Assembly: GCA_030535245.1 (NCBI GenBank)
Contig: JAUNBJ010000013.1
Span: 1-49,571 of the forward strand
DNA: 49,571 nt
Reading direction: 5' to 3'
DNA from: Planctomycetia bacterium
GTDB taxonomy: Bacteria > Planctomycetota > Planctomycetia > Pirellulales > Thermoguttaceae
The notes below the pieces were generated by a model. That model had not been told where the DNA came from. It did not search any database and saw only the letters and a list, made by a program, of their open reading frames with translations. Positions 28,901-37,436 of this stretch are shown piece after piece; within the stretch, counting starts at the first letter, position 1; the number at the start of each line of letters is the position of its first letter. Made by a program: the position numbers and the translations under genes.

Positions 28901-31209
28901 TTTCCTATCTCCCCTACAATCCTGACCAGGTACGAACGCCGCAAGAAATAACGCTGAAGACGACAGATGGCTTGGAACTTTCTGTGAATTTGGCTGCGGA
29001 ATACGAAACGCCCTTTGAAGTGGAAGTCCGCGTTGTTTCTAGTGAAAGCGCTACGACAGATGGATACAAATCCAAGTCACCCAACGAGTCGGTTTCCTCG
29101 ACGGTCGAAGGTACAACCTATTATCTGGAAATTTGGTTGAAATGTACCCTGCCATTGTATCAAGATGTGTTGATCAATAATTATACAACGACATCCATCC
29201 TTTCAACTTACTCTTTGAATATTCCGGCAGATTACGCTAGTGGAATCTCAATTACAAGCACTTCGTCGAACATGTATAAGATAACTGAGAATACTGATGA
29301 TGGTAGTATAACATTAGAATTTGGTGGAATCACCGGCACGGGAGAGATGGTATCAGTATCTTCTTCCTTATATGCCTGTGGTTACAATGATGATTTTCTT
29401 CGGATTGGCCTGTACAAGTTTACGACAACTACAGGCTTCCAGGCGGATTTTGCCGAAGCTCAAGAGCAATCTTTGGCTCTTGAATTTGGAACGGCAGAGA
29501 AAACCGATGGAACGTCCACGACCTATGGCGTTAGTGGTGCGGCGAATGCGTCCCAGAAAAAGTTAACAAGTATCGACATCCCGCAGGCGACTCCCCTCAA
29601 GGGTACGCAGGCGGCACGCGAGACGGTGGTAGAGGGTTCGGGGGTTTATCTTTCGCTGGTGAAGGAGAAGACGGAATCGGAAACGGTTTCGGAGCTTCCG
29701 GAAAGCGCGGAATACCTGACGGAATGGGATACGTCGTACGTGGAACTGTGGGTCAACACGCAAGACCCGAACGTGGATATCGAGAACGTCCAGGTGGATT
29801 TGCTTTACAACACGGAATACTTCACGGCGACGGGCATAGAATATGGAGAGGCGGTAGCCAACGGGCTGGCTTCGGCCATTACCGACGCGGAGGGGAAAAT
29901 CACCCAGATCGGCGGCGACCTGAGCCATGCCGTCACGAATGCCGATGGATTTGTGCTGCTGGCACGCGTGAAGCTGGAATCGACCGGCGACGATAACGTG
30001 GCGGGCGATAACGTTGGTGCGGTGAAGTCCGGGCTGGTGCTGGAAAACATCCTGTTGACCGACCACGTTGGGAATTACATCGACCCGAACACGCAGGTGT
30101 ATGTCAACACGAAGATTTATCCGGTGGTTTACGATTCCAACGACGATGGAATCATCGATGTCAGCGACCTGATCACTTTTGCCAAGCGATTCGGTAAAAG
30201 CTCCGCCGACAGCACCGACGTGGCGACGTGGGCCATGGACTTTGACAAGTCCGGAGTTATCGACGTCAGCGACCTGATTGCGTTTGCCAAAAACTTCGGC
30301 AAGGGGCGGGACAGTTCGTCTTCCATTCTCTATCCGGAACGGTTCATGGAGCAGTGGATCGGTTCGACCATCCTTACCACCGGCGACACGAGCCTTGCCG
30401 ACATGCTCGACACGACGATTGGCCAGTGGGAAGAAAAACTCGGCGAGGAGCTTGATCTTCAGGTTCAGATTATCGTCAAGGATTTGGAGAACGACGATCT
30501 GGTGTTGGGGCAGACGCTGCTGGTCGGGGTGGACGAAAACGGCAAACCGAATACCGCCGTGGTCTATCTCGATTCCGATGCGTTGGGAATGGGCTGGTAT
30601 GTCGGCGAGGAGGGGCTGGTTCCGAACGAACAGTACGACCTGTACACCGTGCTTTTGCACGAGTTGGGGCACGTGCTGGGGATGAACTCCGCCTACACCG
30701 GTTATACCGACGTGGTGGACGTGGTGACCGGCACCTATACCGATGCCAACGGCGACAAGACGCTGGTTTTGGACGGGCACGTGGTGGACGATAGCGACCT
30801 GATGTACCCCGAACTGAATCCGGGCGAGCGGAAGGAAATTTCCGACATTGACGCGGAGATCATTTCGGCTGTTCGCGAACAGGGAGGTACGGTCACGACG
30901 CAAACCTGGATGGCGGTGGATGGCACGGTCGCTGACGGAATGCTTTCCGTGGAAACCGCTTCGTCTATCGTGGCGGAGGATGAATGGAACGCGTCGCTTG
31001 TTCAGGCGGCGAAACTGGAAGTGCGGAAGGTGGAGGAACTGGCAGCCGACGAGGTGCTGGCACAGATGGAAACGGAAATGCCTGTCGCCCAGAATCCTTC
31101 GACCGCTACGGTAGATGGTTCGGAAGAAGATTTGTTCGCCGACGACGAATTTGAAAATCTTTTGGACGAAATTTCGCTGGAAAATTTGAACGTTACGCTT
31201 GACAAATAA
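22909..31209 (+). CDS. Giant LEPR-xLL extracellular protein A: Ig/cadherin-like repeats, cohesin-like, dockerin, metzincin-like peptidase
   Basis: 2766 aa from the ATG at 22909 (ATG 22852 and TTG 22849 are alternatives; none has a strong site). The LEPR-xLL signature LESLEPRHLLSA is at 20-31. Two EF-hand-like loops follow near 129 and 179 (YDLNNNGKIDNEEF). A long series of Ig/cadherin-like beta domains fills about 230-1790. A short repeat region with AGTTL and AGTSL units (about 1794-1939) resembles a beta-helix. A cohesin-like domain lies at about 2243-2403 and a type I dockerin with two NDDGIIDVSDL-like loops at 2404-2467. The peptidase-like end has HELGHVLGMNS (His2584, Glu2585, His2588) and LMYP (Met2632). 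The canonical third His is Ser2594. Probably secreted or surface-bound; calcium binding is expected. Confidence 0.85.
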   Translation: MKKSPKTSRSMNMKTRSSHLESLEPRHLLSALPLTETNSGVSDVFVVQTPQSTSQSQYLVMHIESQKGANFSVDDVNVDGDGCDILKATSDGKVTSVLMKMGMGSSYTISLDNMPEDDNITVFVTVAGDTNFDGFASHNEYYTQYGQVLYDQGLNSRSVMLFQKMYGIDISKSNYDPLYDLNNNGKIDNEEFTQIFASKGYSNSKELNIDVFFRPQVKSGTLEVNGDAEADLTVVEENILLGEEVQGGMEITGTLSEYDTSAPVMAQISYDGSKTAVNLTELAETNGKFTLDVVDALSSESIEWSVGTAEELTVVLYGGKSDTKADDTSAFTLNFTIDLTSPNITEVKTQSVNGVLPTDGTFYSNKTNPSIEIQMTVEDKDTFLAYLQNTAKGVYVDLEYIQGNTSFTQTVQLTASMLTWGEEPNENTFTFTVTPSETLNNGAYTLNILPHNLAGNASTGEQNEVSLTVDTSVPVVAYSGTTLNALEPKSDKIPEGAIYTDDTLVDGASEKSVTVDVTCGIGYTLYYSLDGKTFAALDANTAVIPVGTLSYGENTLSYYVVNYAGTACETVALPIIVNEAPEVSTAGEALKTEGFVQAKNATLKTIDVAELFATDDGALASTPYEVEVNYDTGTPEFITEATITNGVLSFTYDSSCLTDDNPTRYAAVTLICTDEYGETAELTFRLKYTSDDEAPKATFEDSTWNTWNTRYEKATGIDFATTDANVTLTGKIDDVSEIVSFGIGIQYGNGTLTTIYETDGTNNATEFTYDEDTQEFELDLSSYLTAEGNYTLKVWGKDIYGNETDRSNAQSITIVYDSTAPLLEMTNVLTKTGTSTDTVNTSQPQFAPTFEGTLDTNDQENGVWAEIYVSGGTYTEPTLYAFGKYDSSDTSLTYTIVSLADGTYTFTCKVVDAAGNENDGNSLTVTVDTTKPTKLSYDNSITTKDCPDTSVTEDYTNDDAITFSNFRSTDASDVTYYVSNGTVTKSPDTNDEVNFDLTWGENTFTIWCVDSAGNESEKETYTVVSNNAPTVVTEPGDKTLSSTSTQISLSKTEVEGAFKDLDTTSSGDELTYYYTFAAADGSGVENITEMAELTLDGENYVVTLTVTDSDKLNVSEKFGTLTLIAKDTYGESVDTSLTVWKENLAPRIKDMNLSFTYKGTGTINLSDYLYDETSFANLTINSIQFKDTDGTTLHTFTLKGDDAEYDAETGVLTLDAVLQEYFGEGTLVISVTDKAYLADASDITATLSGKVTLSWDNSFRYTDGTTTATTTPTVATVLEDADDGTVYLANFTKDQWSSTAYIGGLTEPTITYELVGSVNQEVFDKFEIDEETGEISYSLVKDANGTVGFQVRQVVNGEATNSLSFQFVVNAVEDDPVGNVITGNFTLKDTNESKTFDIIDLGGCTDPDGGTLSVTSITVDGTVIKAGKSATLDGRFTFALENGVLTVTQLDDNKESVEYTFSYTLSKVGDETRTTTVSGNTIKFTSYATDITLAEATRQYEDVSGSVAILNELGLSSSEWKVTDVEVASQDATMAFDSQEVNTTGTGIDYVLNEGSYGSARLTYTIQNNNNSGETYTADIIFTVTVNNSAPTWASTTPLTNNTYVWSTTDAGDEGGYVLNNVSTLFTDYDTKDLKNGIGVPTSEYGTFVYNSTADTLTFTPNTTGYTTEGLDFIIRVTDQAVDTAAAETTEFSFQLVITHKIETPTITAAPSVSGTAGEEISVSMMEFLNQVTLKNGESDTKLQYLDSNGEWQDGTYTFTPDTMGIYTFQIRAVNTDNGSTLVSEAYTVNVCVGGTLEVTDESLNVGGTLEVEAGTATSGDITLAEDAVIPAGTTIATNSVLKAGTTLGAGTSLSRNCEISGSEDADLSWLTSAEVYYDGTWIFDEDYIVPEGGITLKADITVKRNSVTTVTGTTLAAGSVLKAGTVFSENTTLKQVDITDAENIYKNYAVDGTLPTCEFNLTDALNGKTIDEVVADFEDNSCFQSVAVSADGKSIIVSYLPYNPDQVRTPQEITLKTTDGLELSVNLAAEYETPFEVEVRVVSSESATTDGYKSKSPNESVSSTVEGTTYYLEIWLKCTLPLYQDVLINNYTTTSILSTYSLNIPADYASGISITSTSSNMYKITENTDDGSITLEFGGITGTGEMVSVSSSLYACGYNDDFLRIGLYKFTTTTGFQADFAEAQEQSLALEFGTAEKTDGTSTTYGVSGAANASQKKLTSIDIPQATPLKGTQAARETVVEGSGVYLSLVKEKTESETVSELPESAEYLTEWDTSYVELWVNTQDPNVDIENVQVDLLYNTEYFTATGIEYGEAVANGLASAITDAEGKITQIGGDLSHAVTNADGFVLLARVKLESTGDDNVAGDNVGAVKSGLVLENILLTDHVGNYIDPNTQVYVNTKIYPVVYDSNDDGIIDVSDLITFAKRFGKSSADSTDVATWAMDFDKSGVIDVSDLIAFAKNFGKGRDSSSSILYPERFMEQWIGSTILTTGDTSLADMLDTTIGQWEEKLGEELDLQVQIIVKDLENDDLVLGQTLLVGVDENGKPNTAVVYLDSDALGMGWYVGEEGLVPNEQYDLYTVLLHELGHVLGMNSAYTGYTDVVDVVTGTYTDANGDKTLVLDGHVVDDSDLMYPELNPGERKEISDIDAEIISAVREQGGTVTTQTWMAVDGTVADGMLSVETASSIVAEDEWNASLVQAAKLEVRKVEELAADEVLAQMETEMPVAQNPSTATVDGSEEDLFADDEFENLLDEISLENLNVTLDK

Positions 31210-31244
31210 CGCGAAAACGGTCATGATCCGGCATTCATGAAATT

Positions 31245-31275
31245 CCATGGTATGGCTTTCACGGTCATACCATGG
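31245..31275. other. Perfect 10-bp inverted repeat between the two LEPR-xLL genes
   Basis: CCATGGTATG (31245-31254) and CATACCATGG (31266-31275) form a perfect stem with an 11-base loop, 36 bases after the stop of protein A and 41 bases before the start of protein B. No T-run follows, so it may be a processing, attenuation or operator site rather than a normal terminator. Confidence 0.6.
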
Positions 31276-31316
31276 GTTGTAATGGGAACCCCTTTTTCTC
31301 ACATTTGAGGAAAACC

Positions 31317-34300
31317 ATGAAAAAACGTACTTTGTGCCTGGAACCGCTGGAAAACCGAAATCTGCTGACGGCGTTGGCTTTGACGTGGCAAACCGCGCAG
31401 CCCGGAGGCACCGGTGCGGAGGAAGCATCGGCTACGGTAGCTGCGGACCAGTATACTCTGACCCATGACGCCGCACAAAATATCAGCGTGCTTTTCGATT
31501 CGGGTACGGAGCGTTACGTTTACAATCCGGGAGTATCGAATGGCGTGTTTTCCCTAAATCTGCAAAGTGGCGGAACGTTACGGATTCTTTCCAATGCCAA
31601 ATGGGAGGCCGAACGGGGTACGGGCGGTTCCTCGAATGACACCTTACGTGAAGATTTAAGTTTCCTTACGGTGGACGGGGTTTCTCGAAGCGTGGTTTAT
31701 GGGGAATTAACCGCGTCGGATGTGGATAAATATCGATTTACTGCGGAAAGCTCCAAGACCAGCATTCAGCTTTATGCTCCGGAAAATCCGAATGCGACGC
31801 TTGAACTTTGGAATGACACCCAATCCCAGTTGTTGGCCACCGGCACCTCGACGGAAGATTTTCGGTCGATTTTGGATGCCGTAAGCACGACAACGGGCAC
31901 GTCGTATTCGCTTCGCGTATCGGGCGGAACGGGGGAATACACGTTGGTCGTGGTTTCTGACGCGTCGCTGGAAACGGAAGCGGACACGACGTTGTTGGAA
32001 AATTCTCTCGGCGCCACCGGTACGGGAATCGGTTCTGTTACGGGAGACGCAAGTTCTTACCAGCAGGATTCGGTGAGTGCCGGTACGGGAACGCTGCTCG
32101 GTTCGGCGGTGGACGGCAACACGATGGTGACGGTTTCGCAAGAATCCACGAACATCCTTTTACGCCAGTGGACGTATGATGGTTCCACCTGGAACGAGCA
32201 GGCGGACAAGAGTTACTCGGCGGCCTCGACGTCTGCCGAGGTGAGCGTGGCCCTTGACGGCGACACGGTTCTTTTGGGAATCGATACTCGCGCGTATCTT
32301 TTGGATCTGTCCGGTTCCACCATCACGGGCACTTCGTTTACCGTTTCCGACGCCATAAAGAGCGTTTCGCTGGAGGGGAATATCGCGGTTTTCGGGTTGG
32401 ACGGTTCCGTTCTGATTTACGAGAACGGGGTCGATGGCTGGCAACAGGTTACGTCCCTGGAAGGCGAAACGACAGGCGAAAATTTTGGAACCTCGGTGCT
32501 TTACCTTGCGGAAGCGCAGGAGCTTTACGTAGGGGCGCCTGGGGAAAAGGCGGTGTATGTTTTCACCCAAAGCGAAGGTGGCTGGAAGCGGACGAAGGTT
32601 ACGCCCACAAGCAGTAATTTTACAGGCTCTTTCGGGACGTCGCTGGATGTCGAAGGCGACACGATGGTGGTCGGAGCGTCGAACGGGGTGTTTTTCTTTG
32701 AGAGAAACGCGTCGGGGGAATGGACAGAGACGGATTCTTATACCGATGCTTCCACAATAAATCTGGGCTGTTCCGTCAGCATTTCGGGCGACCAGATTCT
32801 GGTGGGGGCGTCCCGTGCTATGAATGGGGTAACCCCTTTAGGGAAGGTGTTTCTTTTCCAAAAAAGCGTGGATGAAGGAGGTGTAGACGTTGACTTTGAA
32901 ACGACGTGGGAGAGGGTTTCGTCCTTTACGCCCTCCACGACGGGTAATTTTGGTTTTGGCATCTCCGTTTCGCTGCTGGGCGATCGGGCGGTGATCCAGG
33001 ATGGGGCCAATACGCAGATCGTCACGTGTACCGGCATTGTGGAAACGGATCGCTGGAATCTGAACGTCACACAGACAGGCGACGTTTCCTTCACACTTAC
33101 CGGCGCAGACGGCACGACGGCAGACGGATTGCAATGGGTGGTTTACGACCCTGAGGGGCAGGTCGTCGCGGTGAACGAAACGACGTTTAAAGCCGATAAG
33201 ACCGGTCTTTACACGATTGCGATTGCGGCGGAAACGGGAAAAAATTCACGGTACGTCCTGCGTGCAACCTCTGAAAACGTTGAAGCCGAACCGTTGACTG
33301 CTTCCGGCGTCACCCCGGCAGCGGAGGAAACATTTTACGTTTTACCATCCCAGATTGTAATGGAATTTTCCGGCCAGATCGACATGTCAAAGCTCTCGAC
33401 CGCCAGGGCACAGCTCACGTCGTTGTCCGGTACGAACATCGCTCTGACCGCTTCCAAGATTCAAAACGGGAACCAGATTGTCTGGACATTGCCGGACGGA
33501 ACGCCGCTGCCGGAAAACCAACCCCTGACGCTGACGGTTTCCAACGTTCAAGATATTCAGGGGCGTACGCTTACAAGCTCCCGTTACACGTTCACGTACC
33601 AGACGGGGGAAATGGAAGCGACGCCACTGGTTTGGGAGGATTATTCTTACCGCCAAGGCGTCGATCGTATTTCCGCGTCCGGAAGCCTGGCCCAGAACGA
33701 GGTAAGCCGTTATCAGTTTACACTGGGCGTAGGGGAAACGGCCAGCATTGGCTTGAACGACAATGTGGGGGGCACGCTGAAATTGGAACTGTACGATGGG
33801 AATAACCAGCTTGTCGCAACGGGCAGCTCGTTGGAGCATATCGCCGACGCGTACAGCCAGCATATCGTGGGGATAACTAATACCAGCGGTGCGGAGATGA
33901 CGTATACCCTGCTGATTTCCTGCACGGACACTACCACCCTGCAAGCGGGAAAAATGGCCTCCTTTGATCTGGTGGGGTACCGGGGGGCTACGTTGGAATC
34001 GGAAAACAACAATTCCATGGCCACGGCCACCGATATTACCCAGTCCGGCGGTGCGGTCGGTTCCCTGCCATATCCAGATAAAACGACCACGGTCGTTGAG
34101 ACATCACAAAAAACCGGCATGGGGGAAATAACCGTCCTGTCCGGTGATTTTGCTGCCGTAGCGGGCGACAATTGCATCGTGTTGCTCCAATATATGGAGG
34201 GAACGTGGTCTGAGATTCAGACGCTGGAGATTTCGTGCCAGTCGCTTGCCATGGAAAACGGCGTTTTGGCAATAGGGATTTCCGGTGGGGTTCAGATTTA

Positions 34301-37271
34301 CGAATTCAACGGTTCCACCTGGACGCCTCAAGCTACGTTTAACAATACGGGAACCCAAACGGCATTCCACAACGGGACGCTGGTCGTTTCGGAGGGTACG
34401 TCCCTTTCCTTCCTTTGCAAGAAGTCGGAGGTTTGGACCTGTACCCAGACGGAAACCGTCACGGTGTCGTCGTTGGCGATGAACAACGGAACACTGGCCG
34501 TGCTGGATGCGACTGCGAAGGCCCTGAACCTGTGGGAAAAGCGGGACGGAACCTGGACGGTGTACCAGACGTTAGACCTTTCCGGAGTAGCGGTTTCCAA
34601 TTGGACGGACGCGTCGGTACAAATCAACGGAACCATGCTGGTCGTGGCGTTTCCCAAATCCCAGGCGATCTCCTTCTGCAATCAAACGGAAGATGGCTGG
34701 AATATTCTGGTCACCTCGCCGACGGGGGCATTTACCGCATACTCCCTGACAGATTCGAGCCTTTTGCTGGCTATCACCAATGGTACGAACAACACCATCG
34801 GCCAGTATTTCTTTAATGAAACCGGACTCACCGACAAGGGCACCCTCACCCTATCTTTAGAGACGCCCGTCACCTCGTTAGCCGTTTCGGGGGAGCGTCT
34901 GTTGTTTGGTTGTTCCGAAAACGGAACGGTACAAACCTGCGATTATTGGGACTACGACTATTACACTTTCGTTTATAATGGGGACGAAAAATGGAGCGTG
35001 GAAGCCTTTTACTGTGAATCTGACACCGAAGTGGAATATCGGTTCCTGGATGCGGAAGGAAAGGTCGTGGAAGCAACAGATCTTGTTGATGGGAAGCGAT
35101 ACTATATTCAAGTGTATCGGGATAAATCCAGAATGGAATTTCCATATATTCTGAAGCTTACTTCCAATCAGTCGGAATGGTCGATGACCTCGCCGCTTCA
35201 GGAAGACAATGTTCACAAATCGTTGGATTCCGTGACGGTGCAATTTTCCGGGAATATCGACTTGACCACGCTGGAAACCAATTTTCGGCTGGTGACGATT
35301 GGGTCGAATGCCTGTACGGGGTATTCCCTGCTGGACGGGCAGACGGTGGAATTTTATTTTTCCGGGCTAATCCTGCCGGATGGAAGCCATACGTTCACGA
35401 TTCCAGAGAACGCGTTCCGGGATTTGTCCGGCAACACGGCGTCGCTTTCGGTACCGTTCACCATCAGTAACGAACTGCGTTTGGAGAACGTGCAATCCAA
35501 CGCCAGCGCCACGGCGGCCCCTACCGAGATTTCTCTGACGTTCTCCAATGCTCTGGACGCATCGAAGCTGACGAAGGAGAGCCTGCAAATCAAAACCGGA
35601 AAAGAAACCGTTTCCTCCACCGGATACACCCTGTCCTCTGATGGGAAATGCGTTACTTTTACGTTGCCAACCGTCATGTATTACGTGACGACTCCGGAGA
35701 TTATCCTGACAGAAGCCAATTTCCAAACCGTCAATGGCGTGCCGATGAACCCGGCTGGAAACCAGACCCTTTCCCTGGCTACCCTGGGGTACACCGTCCG
35801 AACGCAGGCGTCCGATTCCACGTTGAAAGTCGTCTGGTCGTTTGGCGCCGCGATTTCCATCGACGACCTGACCGGTTCCGTTACCGTCGGCGGGGAGGCG
35901 TGTTCTGGAAATTTCCAATGCAGTGCGGATGGAAAAACGCTCACATGGACGTCAAGCGATTATACTCCGGCCGAAGGGGCTTCCGTCGAGTGGACACTGA
36001 ACTCCCTGACGACCGTAGGCGGGCTGCCGATTGCCGGTGCGTCGTGGGACGGTACCACCTATACCCTGAGTGGAACGGAAACGGTTCGCATCAGCACGGC
36101 AATCCCATCGGTGGTGGTCGTCAAGGATAGCAGTTCCAAATCCACCGTCGAAACTTCCACGTCGGTTCCAGATTCCATCGCCTGGGTGGACGAATGGCGT
36201 ACGATTTACGTCGAGGTCTGGGCGTATGCCGATTCCGCCAAAACGGTCGGTGAAATGGAATATTCCGCCACGCTCCAATACGACGCGTCCCTGTACCAGT
36301 CTGGAAGCAGCGTTTCGTTTGAAAAATCCTCGCGTTTCAACGACCTGACCGTGACACTAGGAAGTGCGGGCGAGCTGGTTTTGGAGGGTTCGAACACATC
36401 GGCGCTGGTGGAAGGGGAGTACGTGCTGGTTGGGCGTATCCGCCTGAACGCGGTCGAGAAGGGGGGGATCTCCCTGAATGCAGGAGCGGACGATTACACC
36501 ATTACCGGTCGGAGCATCGGACTTTCCCTGTCGGGCGACGGAGTGGAGGATATAACGGGTTCATTGTCGACGAGTTCGTTGCCGAAAGTTTATCCCGTCA
36601 TGTACGATCCCAACGACGATGGTGTTATCGATGTCAGCGACCTGATTTACTTCGCCAAAACGTTTGGGAAAAAGGCAACCTACTCCCCGCAGGCATATTT
36701 TTCCGATTACAATCACGACCAGACGGTGGACGTCAGTGATCTGATTTTGTTTGCCAAAAACTTTGGAAAGAAAGTCGGCGGTAATCTCATATTTAGCTCC
36801 AACTATCCCGACGCGTGGGTTGAAAACGAGTTGGTTGTCGAAACGCCTGCGCCGGCAGAGCTGGAAGCAACCCCGATTTCCCAGGAACAGCTCGACACGG
36901 TGGCCACGGCTGCGGTCGAGCGGGCCAGTACGGAATACCGAACGATTTACAATACATCGTTTGAGAAACTGACGTTCCAGGTTGCCGACCTGGGGGGGAA
37001 TGTGCTGGCACGGCAGGTGGGGGAGGTGATTCTGGTGGACGCCACCGCCGCCGGCTACGGGTGGTATGTGGACGCTACCCCCTACGACGATACGGACGAC
37101 ACGAGGAACGGTGAAATCGATCTGTTGACGGTTTTGTTGCACGAGCTGGGACACTATGCCGGGCTGGAACATACGTCGGACGCCGCAAGTTGGATGTACG
37201 AATCGTTGTCCGCCAACCTGCGGAAAATGCCCAGCGTCATGGACGCGATTTTCGAGGAAGCGTCTTTCTAA
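31317..37271 (+). CDS. Giant LEPR-xLL extracellular protein B: PPC and propeller-like repeats, Ig-like, cohesin-like, dockerin, complete metzincin
   Basis: 1984 aa from the ATG at 31317, which has TTGAGG upstream. The LEPR-type signature LEPLENRNLLTA is at 8-19. Pre-peptidase C-terminal-like domains lie near 125-215 and 775-880. FG-GAP-like propeller blades with GDTMVVGAS-type motifs fill about 249-573, and a second propeller-like part about 930-1200. Ig-like (Big_5-type) domains lie near 654-763, 1288-1385 and 1387-1488. The end repeats the layout of protein A: cohesin-like (about 1596-1760), dockerin with two DVSDLI loops (about 1760-1822), then a peptidase with full HELGHYAGLEH (His1942, Glu1943, His1946, His1952) and a Met-turn at Met1960. 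It lies 107 bases after protein A and is likely a partner or paralogue. Surface location is inferred. Confidence 0.87.
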   Translation: MKKRTLCLEPLENRNLLTALALTWQTAQPGGTGAEEASATVAADQYTLTHDAAQNISVLFDSGTERYVYNPGVSNGVFSLNLQSGGTLRILSNAKWEAERGTGGSSNDTLREDLSFLTVDGVSRSVVYGELTASDVDKYRFTAESSKTSIQLYAPENPNATLELWNDTQSQLLATGTSTEDFRSILDAVSTTTGTSYSLRVSGGTGEYTLVVVSDASLETEADTTLLENSLGATGTGIGSVTGDASSYQQDSVSAGTGTLLGSAVDGNTMVTVSQESTNILLRQWTYDGSTWNEQADKSYSAASTSAEVSVALDGDTVLLGIDTRAYLLDLSGSTITGTSFTVSDAIKSVSLEGNIAVFGLDGSVLIYENGVDGWQQVTSLEGETTGENFGTSVLYLAEAQELYVGAPGEKAVYVFTQSEGGWKRTKVTPTSSNFTGSFGTSLDVEGDTMVVGASNGVFFFERNASGEWTETDSYTDASTINLGCSVSISGDQILVGASRAMNGVTPLGKVFLFQKSVDEGGVDVDFETTWERVSSFTPSTTGNFGFGISVSLLGDRAVIQDGANTQIVTCTGIVETDRWNLNVTQTGDVSFTLTGADGTTADGLQWVVYDPEGQVVAVNETTFKADKTGLYTIAIAAETGKNSRYVLRATSENVEAEPLTASGVTPAAEETFYVLPSQIVMEFSGQIDMSKLSTARAQLTSLSGTNIALTASKIQNGNQIVWTLPDGTPLPENQPLTLTVSNVQDIQGRTLTSSRYTFTYQTGEMEATPLVWEDYSYRQGVDRISASGSLAQNEVSRYQFTLGVGETASIGLNDNVGGTLKLELYDGNNQLVATGSSLEHIADAYSQHIVGITNTSGAEMTYTLLISCTDTTTLQAGKMASFDLVGYRGATLESENNNSMATATDITQSGGAVGSLPYPDKTTTVVETSQKTGMGEITVLSGDFAAVAGDNCIVLLQYMEGTWSEIQTLEISCQSLAMENGVLAIGISGGVQIYEFNGSTWTPQATFNNTGTQTAFHNGTLVVSEGTSLSFLCKKSEVWTCTQTETVTVSSLAMNNGTLAVLDATAKALNLWEKRDGTWTVYQTLDLSGVAVSNWTDASVQINGTMLVVAFPKSQAISFCNQTEDGWNILVTSPTGAFTAYSLTDSSLLLAITNGTNNTIGQYFFNETGLTDKGTLTLSLETPVTSLAVSGERLLFGCSENGTVQTCDYWDYDYYTFVYNGDEKWSVEAFYCESDTEVEYRFLDAEGKVVEATDLVDGKRYYIQVYRDKSRMEFPYILKLTSNQSEWSMTSPLQEDNVHKSLDSVTVQFSGNIDLTTLETNFRLVTIGSNACTGYSLLDGQTVEFYFSGLILPDGSHTFTIPENAFRDLSGNTASLSVPFTISNELRLENVQSNASATAAPTEISLTFSNALDASKLTKESLQIKTGKETVSSTGYTLSSDGKCVTFTLPTVMYYVTTPEIILTEANFQTVNGVPMNPAGNQTLSLATLGYTVRTQASDSTLKVVWSFGAAISIDDLTGSVTVGGEACSGNFQCSADGKTLTWTSSDYTPAEGASVEWTLNSLTTVGGLPIAGASWDGTTYTLSGTETVRISTAIPSVVVVKDSSSKSTVETSTSVPDSIAWVDEWRTIYVEVWAYADSAKTVGEMEYSATLQYDASLYQSGSSVSFEKSSRFNDLTVTLGSAGELVLEGSNTSALVEGEYVLVGRIRLNAVEKGGISLNAGADDYTITGRSIGLSLSGDGVEDITGSLSTSSLPKVYPVMYDPNDDGVIDVSDLIYFAKTFGKKATYSPQAYFSDYNHDQTVDVSDLILFAKNFGKKVGGNLIFSSNYPDAWVENELVVETPAPAELEATPISQEQLDTVATAAVERASTEYRTIYNTSFEKLTFQVADLGGNVLARQVGEVILVDATAAGYGWYVDATPYDDTDDTRNGEIDLLTVLLHELGHYAGLEHTSDAASWMYESLSANLRKMPSVMDAIFEEASF

Positions 37272-37312
37272 AATCCGCAGTCAGGGGGCCTGCAAATATC
37301 GTGGGTACTATC

Positions 37313-37342
37313 GTTAGCGACGGTCTAAAGGCCGACGCTAAC
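37313..37342. repeat. 30-base imperfect palindrome (REP-like or terminator stem)
   Basis: The left arm GTTAGCGACGGTCT and right arm AGGCCGACGCTAAC pair along most of their length (GTTAGCG with CGCTAAC, CGG with CCG). It lies 41 bases after the stop of protein B without a T-run. Such stems are often dispersed repeats in planctomycete genomes; only one copy is seen here. Confidence 0.55.
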
Positions 37343-37397
37343 ATTCTATTTTGCAATTGCACCGATTTACCGCATTTTGTCCAAATTCGCAATCCAG

Positions 37398-37436
37398 ATT
37401 AACCATTAACCATTAATTATCAATTATCAATTGTCA
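37398..37436. repeat. Heptad array (ATTAACC then AATTATC units)
   Basis: Two 7-bp families meet: ATTAACC units, then AATTATC units, ending in ATTGTC. The same two families make up the flanks of composite repeats A and B. Confidence 0.75.

Noticed and set aside
29563..31428. 621-aa open frame antisense to the end of protein A
   Set aside because: The dockerin and HELGH motifs on the plus strand show which strand is coding.
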